The position numbers were made by a program, and so were the translations under genes. Under the pieces are notes generated by a model, which ran no database searches, was not told where the DNA came from, and was given only the letters and a program-made list of their open reading frames with translations. Below, one piece after another: positions 35,501 through 42,446 of a stretch of DNA of 43,140 nucleotides. Source of the stretch: Bacteroidetes bacterium 46-16 (GTDB taxonomy: Bacteria; Bacteroidota; Bacteroidia; Chitinophagales; Chitinophagaceae); assembly GCA_001897835.1 (NCBI GenBank), contig MKUN01000049.1:1-43140 (forward strand), read 5' to 3'. Numbering within the stretch: the first letter of the stretch is position 1; the number at the start of each line of letters is the position of its first letter.

Positions 35501-37064
35501 CTCAGGTACAAATGTTACCTTCAATGCAACGACAACCAATGGCGGCCCATCGCCAACATATCAATGGTATGTGAATGGTGTACCTGCAGGCCCTAATGCA
35601 GCGACATACAGCACTACTACACTCAATGCCAATGATGTGGTGACCTGTGACCTGGTAAGCAGCGCAGCTTGCGCCACCCCACCGGTCATTACCAGCAATG
35701 GCATTGCCATGACCGTTACCGGCGTTACTGTGCCGGGTGTAACAATTTCAGCCAATACACCGGATTCTATTTGCGAAGGCACCGCAGTAACCTTTACGGC
35801 TGCTACTACAAATGGTGGTCCTAACCCGCTTTACCTGTGGCTGAAGAATGGCTTGCCGGTTGGGTCTCCTATCGACACATACGTTGATAACAATTTGACG
35901 GACAATGATGTGATATCCTGTATTTTGACCAGCAGTGACCCTTGTCCCAGCCCAATGACAGATACCAGCAACAGCAAACTGATGACGGTGAACAAATATG
36001 AATCGCCCGAAGTTTTTCTCCAGGGTATACCCATAATATGTACCGGCAACCCGCTAACGCTATCTGCGGTGCCTTATTATCCCGGTCCTACCCCGAACTT
36101 CCAATGGATGCTGAACGGCATGCCGAATGGCATAGGGCCCACATGGACCGGTTCTGGCCTCAATGAAGGCGATGAAGTGTATTGTATCATGACCAGCAGT
36201 GCACCATGCGTTACTCAAAACCCAGTTAATAGTGAAATAGATACCGTACACTGGTTCAATGCAGGATACCTTGCAGGTGTACCGGGTGGCACGGAAACCA
36301 ATACTGTGCCGATGATAAATGCACCGAGTGTGATAAGCTATACAGATTGTGACCTGATAAGCACGGTAGTGCCTTCAGGGGCAAACCCGGTATCGGGTAA
36401 TTTGTCTGCAAGCGTGACACTGGATGATAATATCAATAATTATAACGGGCAGTATTACATCCAGCGCCATTATGATATCCAGCCATCCAGTAATCCGTCT
36501 TCCGCTACGGCCACTGTTACATTATATGCATATCAATCTGAGTTTGATGCATATGATTCTTTAGTGCAGCTAATGGGCTCACTGGTTCCGCCATTACCGT
36601 CAAATCATATCGATAACGGTCAAGTTCGTGTTACACAGTTCCACGGCACAGGTACCGCACCGGGTAATTATACAGGTTCTGAAGAGCTTTTATTCCCTGC
36701 GGTGCATTATGATACATCGGCAAACTGGTGGGTGATCACCTTCCAGGTAAATGGTTTTGGCGGTTTCTATATTCATACGTCTGAAGTGGTATTCCCGCTT
36801 GCTGTATCTAATGTTAACAACAATGATTTCTCTCTAAGTGCATACCCTAACCCGGCACGCGATAAGGTCCAGGTGGCAGTTCATGGCACACGCAATGGCA
36901 GAAGCCAGCTTGTAGTGACAGACCTTACCGGCAAGCAGTTAATTAATGTGCCTATGAACAATGATAAGGCAATTGTGGATATGAGTGGCCTTGCATCCGG
37001 CATGTACATGTTGAAATACACAGATGATATAAGGAACGAAACACTGAAGATCACAAAACAATAG
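32535..37064 (+). CDS. Giant T9SS-exported Ig-like repeat protein 3
   Basis: The 1509-residue protein has a signal peptide of about 30 residues (ending SAAA). Its head differs from those of proteins 1 and 2: a beta-sandwich type (about 31-240) with NTYIFSAFNSPYSSI, SIPIGFTFNFAGTNYTNVAV, CSNGFMSLNN and MPLWDDLNG. It resembles nidogen-like heads seen in other Bacteroidota secreted proteins. The Ig-like linker, ten repeats (from about residue 337), C-terminal module (WFNAGYLAGVPGGTETN) and sorting domain (AYPNPARDKVQV to KITKQ) follow. The C-terminal half is nearly the same as that of protein 2 at amino-acid level but differs at many third codon positions, so the duplication is not recent. Confidence 0.93.
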   Translation: MNKKTTLTPPKFSRVFTLLFFMLIGFSAAAVPANTYIFSAFNSPYSSIVGTTIPGIYGDDACQQSIPIGFTFNFAGTNYTNVAVCSNGFMSLNNLYNTSLGNSLGTAGSIGPMLMPLWDDLNGVCGPNYYTTTGTAPNRIFTWEMQNIEWNYYSGCNVLSFEVKLYETSNAIEYWYQQGGNTGQYQSATIGIFNSSTDYQTLPDATANPTPATATFTTTIATRPASGQVYRWVPQYLTCTVPGTTYCGGSTFNVTYASGGMSFNAGNVFTVQLSDATGSFVSPTNIGTLTSTSTSGTIVCTIPAAQAAGIGYRVRVVSSNPAFTGQDNGVNITVNPAVIPDVTISANPGNVICSGTSVTFSAAVTNGGPSPVYQWFINNVPVGGNTPTYTSATLNNSDMVTCVITSNAPCVAPPTDTSNAITMTVNPNVTPTISITASPGTTVCLGQSVTFTATITNGGPTPSYVWKVNGFPVGNNLPNYTTTTLNNGDVVTCELTSNAPCVLTPVVVSAPITMTVNATTLPTINITANPGNTACAGANVTFTANITNGGPSPSYQWYVNGNPVGGNAPTYSNNSLASGDIVTCDMTSNATCASPATVTGTMTMTIVPNVTPTINISANPGTTICAGTSVTFSASTTNAGPTPSYQWYNNGNPVGNNSATYTTTALANGDVITCDLVSSAQCATPSTVTSSGLTMTVNPVLVPTINLSVSPGNTICVGTNVTFSASITNGGPTPVYQWYVNGVPAGSGNPTFSSNSFANGDVVTCDLTSNATCATPATVTSSTVTMIVYNSLTPAVTITNTPGNTVCAGTVVTFTATPTNGGPTPSYQWYRNGNPVGTNAGTYIDNTLANGDVITCDLTSSAACASPTLVTSNTITMTVIPTVTPTASITASPGNIICAGTSVTFSVTTTNGGPTPTYVWKKNGNVVGGNSPTYADNGLNNTDVITCWLTSTAQCATPVTVYSNDITMGVTPLVTPTVSISVSPDTIVCSGTNVTFNATTTNGGPSPTYQWYVNGVPAGPNAATYSTTTLNANDVVTCDLVSSAACATPPVITSNGIAMTVTGVTVPGVTISANTPDSICEGTAVTFTAATTNGGPNPLYLWLKNGLPVGSPIDTYVDNNLTDNDVISCILTSSDPCPSPMTDTSNSKLMTVNKYESPEVFLQGIPIICTGNPLTLSAVPYYPGPTPNFQWMLNGMPNGIGPTWTGSGLNEGDEVYCIMTSSAPCVTQNPVNSEIDTVHWFNAGYLAGVPGGTETNTVPMINAPSVISYTDCDLISTVVPSGANPVSGNLSASVTLDDNINNYNGQYYIQRHYDIQPSSNPSSATATVTLYAYQSEFDAYDSLVQLMGSLVPPLPSNHIDNGQVRVTQFHGTGTAPGNYTGSEELLFPAVHYDTSANWWVITFQVNGFGGFYIHTSEVVFPLAVSNVNNNDFSLSAYPNPARDKVQVAVHGTRNGRSQLVVTDLTGKQLINVPMNNDKAIVDMSGLASGMYMLKYTDDIRNETLKITKQ
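33543..36256 (+). repeat. Ten ~273-bp in-frame repeats, giant gene 3
   Basis: Ten units run from residue 337; the tenth starts at residue 1155. The three-cysteine pattern per unit is kept. Unit order and unit-specific features match giant gene 2. Confidence 0.9.
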
Positions 37065-37082
37065 TGTTATTAGAAATTGTTA

Positions 37083-37113
37083 AAAACACCTCCCGCTACC
37101 CGGGAGGTGTTTT
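37083..37113 (+). terminator. Rho-independent terminator after giant gene 3
   Basis: A perfect 13-bp stem (AAAACACCTCCCG / CGGGAGGTGTTTT) with a 5-nt loop and TTTTCGTTT tail. Confidence 0.9.
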
Positions 37114-37202
37114 CGTTTAGCCTAAATGTATAAAATCAGCAGTATCATCGGATAATGGGCCTTTTATGGCAATTTTTATATGCTGAAGATTTAACTTAAT
37201 TA

Positions 37203-37217
37203 TTTACCAGCAGTTAA
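37203..37217. promoter_or_regulatory. Palindrome-like site TTTACCAGCAGTTAA
   Basis: One mismatch to TTAAC-N5-GTTAA. It sits in the same position and 13-mer context as the site at 32302. Confidence 0.4.
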
Positions 37218-37282
37218 AAGCAGTTATTATATAATACTTTGCGATTGAGAAATATTAATATCTAAAAAACCCTAATCCAGAC

Positions 37283-37313
37283 TTGTATAATATCATCAAA
37301 AAGTATAGTTTCG
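37283..37313 (+). promoter_or_regulatory. Putative promoter of giant gene 4
   Basis: TTG (37283-37285), a 20-nt spacer and TAGTTTCG (37306-37313), followed by TTATCCGC. The implied leader is about 110 bases, like giant gene 3. Confidence 0.55.
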
Positions 37314-37430
37314 TTATCCGCTAAATATTTTTTAAATATATCCTATCCGCTTAACTATAGCCCTGTTAAAACGTTAAATTTCTAAACCCTATTTGGTATT
37401 TAGCCCAGGCAATACGCAAAAAATATTGGT

Positions 37431-40400
37431 ATGAACAAAAAGACTTTTACCTCTTCCCCAAAGAGTGTTAACTTATTTACACTAATTTTTTTACTGCTAA
37501 TCAGTGCAGGTACGGCTTATGCACAGCCGGCAAACACATATGTGTTTTCAGCTTTCAACGGTGGTTATACCAGTATTACCGGTAATGTGCCTAATATACA
37601 AGGTGATGACATTACCCAAACCAGTATACCATTAGGCTTTACGTTCAATTTTGCGGGCACCAACTACAATACTGTAGCTATGTCCTCGAATGGTTTTATG
37701 AGCCTGAATAATAGTAACTCAGTTCAGAATACGAATACCCAGGCAAATGCATCCACCATAGGCCCGATGTTAATGCCTTTGTGGGATGATCTGGATGGCA
37801 CATCAGGTACACCAGCTACTTATGCTTATTATACCACTACAGGTGTTGCACCTAACCGTATTTTTACGCTGGAATGCCGTGATTGGGCCTGGGATTATAC
37901 AGGAACCAGTGGCTGTCTTTCTTTCGAAATACAGCTATATGAAACATCTAACATAATAGATTTTATATACAGCCAGGGGGCTAGCACTTATCAAAACCCT
38001 TCTGCTACAATTGGTATATTTAACAGTAATAGCGATTTTCAGACATTACCTGATGTTACGGCAAACCCTGTACCATCTATTGCAACCTTTTATACTACTA
38101 TAGCCGATAAGCCGGCTACGGGCCAGGTATACAGGTGGGCTCCACAATTCATCAGTTGCGTAGTGCCTGGTACAAATTATTGTGGCGGTGATGTGGTGAA
38201 TATTGATTATAATTCTTTGGGTCTCACTTTCAATGCAGGTAACGTCTTTACCGTTCAGTTAAGTGATGCTACCGGTTCGTTTGCATCTCCAACCAATATA
38301 GGTACTTTGACCAGCACTGCCACCAGCGGTACTATAGTTTGTACCATACCCACCAACCAGGCATCAGGCACCGGTTACCGGTTCAGGGTGGTTTCCAGCA
38401 ATGTGCCCTTCACAGGTCTGAATAATGGTGTAGACGTAACGATCAATCCTTCAGTTGTGCCCTCGGTTACTATTGTCGCCATTCCCGGCGATACCATATG
38501 TAATGGTGATAATGTGACCTTTGTTGCCACCACTGTTAACGGTGGCCCATCGCCAACATACCAATGGTACATTAACGCTTCACCTGTTGGCGGTAATACA
38601 CAATCTTATTCCACGGCTACACTGGTGAATGGAGACGTAGTGACCTGTACCATAATAAGCAATGCTGCCTGTGTTGTCCCGACTACGGCTACCAGCCCGC
38701 CACTTACAATGGTAGTTTATCCTAACGTTACCCCAACTGTTACAGTTACGGCCAGCCCGGGTACCAGTATCTGCGTAGGTCAGTCAGTAACCTTTACTGC
38801 CAATATTACCAATGGTGGTCCTACGCCAATATATGTATGGAAAGTTAATGGTTTCCCTGTAGGCGGTAATACGCCAACTTATACCACTACTACCCTCGTA
38901 AACGGTGATGTAGTGACCTGTGAGCTGACCAGCAATGCACCTTGTGTATTGACACCAACAGTGGTTAGTGCACCATTAACGATCACCGTTAATCCTAACC
39001 TGACCCCAACTATTGTCATCAGTGTTTCACCCGATACAGCAATTTGTGCTGGTGATAATGCTACCTTTACGGCAACTGTTACCAATGGCGGCCCCACACC
39101 TGCATATCAGTGGTACTTAAATGGTAATCCTGTAGGTGGTAACAGCCCAACATATTCTACCACCACTTTGGCTACGGGCGATATGGTGACCTGTGAGCTG
39201 ACAAGCAGCGCTACATGTGCTACACCAGCAACACTTACCAGCAATACTATTACAATGACCGTCAATCCTGTAGTGGCATCTGATGTAACAGTAGCAGCTA
39301 ACCCGGGTAACACTATATGTGCCGGCACCTCTGTTACCTTCACAGCCACACCGGGCAATGGCGGCCCTACGCCAACATACATATGGTATGTTAATGCAAG
39401 CATTGTAGGCAGTAACAGCCCTACCTATACCACGAGTACTTTGGCAAATGGTGATATTGTAACCTGTAAAATGGTGAGCAGTACTCCATGCGCAGCTCCT
39501 GATACTGCGGTAAGTGTGGATATAACCATGACCGTGAACCCCAATGTAACAGCTGATGTAAGTATAGCAGCGTCACCCGGAAACAATATTTGCGCCGGTA
39601 CGCTTGTAACCTTTACCGCAACACCGGTAAATGGCGGTCCTACGCCTGCATATCAATGGTACCTGAATGGTAACCCTGTAGGTGGCAACAGCCCAACCTA
39701 TACAAATAACAGCCTGGCAAACAGTGATGTGGTAAGTTGTGAAATGAGCAGCAGTACACCTTGTGCCAGCCCTGATCCGGCAACGAGCAATGATATAACG
39801 ATGACCGTTACACCAACAGTATTGCCTGTGGTAAGCGTAGCCAATAATACGGGTAATACGGTATGTGCCGGTACGAACGTAATATTCATAGCATCGCCGC
39901 TTAATGGCGGTCCCGTACCTACATACCAGTGGTATCTTAATGGTAACCCTGTAGGTACAAATAGTGCTGTCTATTCAAATAACAGCCTGGCTAACGGTGA
40001 TGTGATTACATGTGAGCTTACCAGCAACGCGGTTTGTGCTACTCCTATGACGGTAACAAGTACCGGTATAACCATGACCGTTAATCCTTTAGTTACACCG
40101 GCTCTTGCTATCACGGCCTCACCGGGCAACACGATATGTAATGGTACGACGGTAACCTTTAATACCACGCCCACCAATGGTGGCCCGTCACCGTCATATC
40201 AATGGTTCCTCAACGGTAACCCGATCGCTACAGGGGCCAGCTATTCTACCAATACACTAAATAATACAGATATCATCAGTTGTGACATGACAAGTAATGC
40301 TACATGTCCAAGCCCTTCAACGGTTACAGGTAATGTAATAGTAATGAATGTTACATCGGTTGTTGCACCTACGGTTACGGTTACCGCAACCCCCGGTGAT

Positions 40401-41966
40401 ACGGTATGTGTTGGCTCTCTTACTACTTTTGATGCCTCTATAACAAATGGCGGTCCTACACCATCATACCAGTGGTACCTGAATGGCAACCCTGTTGGTA
40501 CAAACTCCCCAACGTATACAAACAATTCACTGGCTACCGGCGATATAATTAAATGCGACATGACAAGCAGCCACCCATGTCCCGTACCGGCTACAGCAAA
40601 CAGTAATAATGTTACTATGTATGTAAATGGTATTACGGTACCATTTGTAACCGTTACACCTAATCCGGGCGACACGATATGTGATGGTTCTGCTGTTACA
40701 TTTACTGCAAACCCGGTCAATGGTGGTCCAACACCATCATATCTCTGGACGAAGAACGGCAGCCCGATCGGTGGTCCTACAGATACGTATACGGATCTCG
40801 ACCTTTTGCCGGGCGATGTCATAAACTGTACGCTTATCAGCAGTGATCCATGCCCCTCACCTGCAACAGCAATTAGCTCAGGTGATACAATAGTTGTGAA
40901 TCCGGTATTGAATCCCGTACTTGATCTTGCAGCCTTGCCGAACCATCTTATTTGTACCGGTTCTGACATAACCTTTGTAGCCACACCGGATAGTGCAGGA
41001 CCTGCACCCTCTTTCCAATGGGTACTCAATGGTAATATTGTAGGTACCAATAGTCCAACATGGATAGGCAACAAACTTAACTCAGGCGACCAGGTTTATT
41101 GCATTATGACCACTAACGCACCATGTGTTACTTCGAATGTAGACACAAGTGTAACAGATACTGTTGCCTGGTTCAACAGCGGTTACCTTGCAGGAAGTGT
41201 GGGCACTACTGAAACCAATAATATCGATATTGTGAACAGGAGCGTTGTTGGTTATATCGATTGCGACCTGATCACTACCATTACACCTAACGGTGCCAGC
41301 CCTGTGGCAGGTAATACATCCTTTAGTGTTACAGTTGATCAGCAGGTGAATTCATATAATGGCCAGCCTTATGTTCAGCGCCACTACGATATAGATCCGG
41401 ATAACAATGCTGCTACCTCAACAGCTACTATTGAATTGTATGCTTACGAGAATGAGTTCATAGCATATAACAACCTGGCCTCAAGCCAGGGCTTGCCTAC
41501 ACTGCCTGTCAACAGGGTTGATAATGGTAATGTAAGGATCACAGCATACCATGGTACAGGTACAGCTCCGGGTAATTACACCGGCTCTACTGAAGAAATA
41601 AGCCCTGTAGTTACATGGGATACTGCAGACAACTGGTGGGTAATGACATTTAATGTTACCGGCTTCAGCGGTTTCTATATTCATACTGGTGGCCCGCTGG
41701 CAGTATCAAACGTAAGGAATGCAGACGGCTTCGATATACAGGCATGGCCTAATCCTGCACAGGATAAGGTTCAGGTACTTATCACCGGCAAACGTGCTGC
41801 ACACAGCTATCTTGAAGTTACCGACCTTGTTGGCAAGTCAGTGATAGTTGCTCCACTGGATAATAACAAAGCTGTAATTGATATGAGTGGTTTAGCTTCC
41901 GGAATGTATCTCTTGAAATATACGGATGATACCAGGACGCAAACAGTGAAGATCACCAAGCAATAA
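37431..41966 (+). CDS. Giant T9SS-exported Ig-like repeat protein 4
   Basis: The 1511-residue protein has signal peptide 1-31 (ending AYA). Its head is homologous to protein 3 (NTYVFSAFNGGYTSI, TSIPLGFTFNFAGTNYNTVA, SSNGFMSLNN, MPLWDDLDG). The Ig-like linker and ten repeats (from about residue 341) follow. The C-terminal module contains WFNSGYLAG, YNGQPYVQRHYDI and LYAYENEF. The sorting domain begins AWPNPAQDKVQV and ends KITKQ. Compared with protein 3, its C-terminal module is closer to protein 1 (WFNSGYLAG, YNGQPY, RAAHS), which again points to mosaic origins. Probably displayed on the surface by T9SS. Confidence 0.93.
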   Translation: MNKKTFTSSPKSVNLFTLIFLLLISAGTAYAQPANTYVFSAFNGGYTSITGNVPNIQGDDITQTSIPLGFTFNFAGTNYNTVAMSSNGFMSLNNSNSVQNTNTQANASTIGPMLMPLWDDLDGTSGTPATYAYYTTTGVAPNRIFTLECRDWAWDYTGTSGCLSFEIQLYETSNIIDFIYSQGASTYQNPSATIGIFNSNSDFQTLPDVTANPVPSIATFYTTIADKPATGQVYRWAPQFISCVVPGTNYCGGDVVNIDYNSLGLTFNAGNVFTVQLSDATGSFASPTNIGTLTSTATSGTIVCTIPTNQASGTGYRFRVVSSNVPFTGLNNGVDVTINPSVVPSVTIVAIPGDTICNGDNVTFVATTVNGGPSPTYQWYINASPVGGNTQSYSTATLVNGDVVTCTIISNAACVVPTTATSPPLTMVVYPNVTPTVTVTASPGTSICVGQSVTFTANITNGGPTPIYVWKVNGFPVGGNTPTYTTTTLVNGDVVTCELTSNAPCVLTPTVVSAPLTITVNPNLTPTIVISVSPDTAICAGDNATFTATVTNGGPTPAYQWYLNGNPVGGNSPTYSTTTLATGDMVTCELTSSATCATPATLTSNTITMTVNPVVASDVTVAANPGNTICAGTSVTFTATPGNGGPTPTYIWYVNASIVGSNSPTYTTSTLANGDIVTCKMVSSTPCAAPDTAVSVDITMTVNPNVTADVSIAASPGNNICAGTLVTFTATPVNGGPTPAYQWYLNGNPVGGNSPTYTNNSLANSDVVSCEMSSSTPCASPDPATSNDITMTVTPTVLPVVSVANNTGNTVCAGTNVIFIASPLNGGPVPTYQWYLNGNPVGTNSAVYSNNSLANGDVITCELTSNAVCATPMTVTSTGITMTVNPLVTPALAITASPGNTICNGTTVTFNTTPTNGGPSPSYQWFLNGNPIATGASYSTNTLNNTDIISCDMTSNATCPSPSTVTGNVIVMNVTSVVAPTVTVTATPGDTVCVGSLTTFDASITNGGPTPSYQWYLNGNPVGTNSPTYTNNSLATGDIIKCDMTSSHPCPVPATANSNNVTMYVNGITVPFVTVTPNPGDTICDGSAVTFTANPVNGGPTPSYLWTKNGSPIGGPTDTYTDLDLLPGDVINCTLISSDPCPSPATAISSGDTIVVNPVLNPVLDLAALPNHLICTGSDITFVATPDSAGPAPSFQWVLNGNIVGTNSPTWIGNKLNSGDQVYCIMTTNAPCVTSNVDTSVTDTVAWFNSGYLAGSVGTTETNNIDIVNRSVVGYIDCDLITTITPNGASPVAGNTSFSVTVDQQVNSYNGQPYVQRHYDIDPDNNAATSTATIELYAYENEFIAYNNLASSQGLPTLPVNRVDNGNVRITAYHGTGTAPGNYTGSTEEISPVVTWDTADNWWVMTFNVTGFSGFYIHTGGPLAVSNVRNADGFDIQAWPNPAQDKVQVLITGKRAAHSYLEVTDLVGKSVIVAPLDNNKAVIDMSGLASGMYLLKYTDDTRTQTVKITKQ
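38451..41169 (+). repeat. Ten ~273-bp in-frame repeats, giant gene 4
   Basis: Ten units run from residue 341; the tenth starts at residue 1159. Unit 2 keeps the GQSVTF block seen in unit 2 of genes 2 and 3, showing conserved register. Confidence 0.9.
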
Positions 41967-41985
41967 AAGGAACTAATCTCTGATT

Positions 41986-42017
41986 AAAATGCCTGCACGA
42001 ATGTGCAGGCATTTTTT
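41986..42017 (+). terminator. Rho-independent terminator after giant gene 4
   Basis: A perfect 13-bp stem (AAAATGCCTGCAC / GTGCAGGCATTTT) with a 4-nt loop and six T's, 20 bases after the stop. Confidence 0.93.
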
Positions 42018-42312
42018 ATTAAAGGAAGTTGCCATAATCTACTCTGCATAAGTAGGTTTCATAAAAGATACATCTTACTACTTAGGTTGTGTGGTTATCA
42101 GTACTCTACAGTTGTTTGTCATTAACAAGGTATAGTAACCTATGCCAGAGTATAGTACACACCACATAAAACTAAAAATTCCAAATAATTTATTTTATAT
42201 CTAACTCATTAAAATTTTATTTTCTACATAATAAACTTATTGAATTAGTTTTTTGATTTACCAATAAATATATTTATAAATCTTTGTAAAATTTCATCCA
42301 AATGATATTAAT

Positions 42313-42327
42313 TTAACTAAAGGTTAA
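42313..42327. promoter_or_regulatory. Palindrome TTAACTAAAGGTTAA upstream of the truncated gene
   Basis: TTAAC-N5-GTTAA with perfect 5-bp arms, 119 bases before the ATG at 42447. It extends the motif set to the fifth gene. Confidence 0.45.
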
Positions 42328-42446
42328 AATATACTAAGAATTATAAGCTTAAACATAAAGATCTATAGGCATACACAAGTCAAACATCTAATAAACATGC
42401 AAACGCACTAAAATCATTTTTAACAATCCCCCCAAATCTATTTGTT

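Larger units (their letters stand above)
37065..37430. other. AT-rich gap between giant genes 3 and 4
   Basis: No gene is present. It contains a strong terminator (37083-37113), the 13-mer CTTAATTATTTAC (37195-37207), a palindrome-like site (37203-37217), a promoter (37283-37313) and TTAAC-N9-GTTAA (37351-37369) in the predicted leader. Spacing of the 13-mer to the -7 box (111) matches the previous gap (112). Confidence 0.8.
41967..42446. other. AT-rich gap between giant gene 4 and the truncated gene
   Basis: No gene is seen in these 480 bases. They hold a strong terminator (41986-42017) and the palindrome TTAACTAAAGGTTAA (42313-42327). I find no exact TAnnTTTG or TAnnTTCG box; TAAATCTTTG near 42277-42286 has the wrong spacing. 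The short minus-strand frame at 42380-42688 is antisense to the next gene. Confidence 0.75.

Noticed and set aside
22766-41966. Possible CRISPR-like or satellite array because of regular periodicity
   Set aside because: The ~272-bp period is an in-frame protein repeat with diverged units and no spacers.
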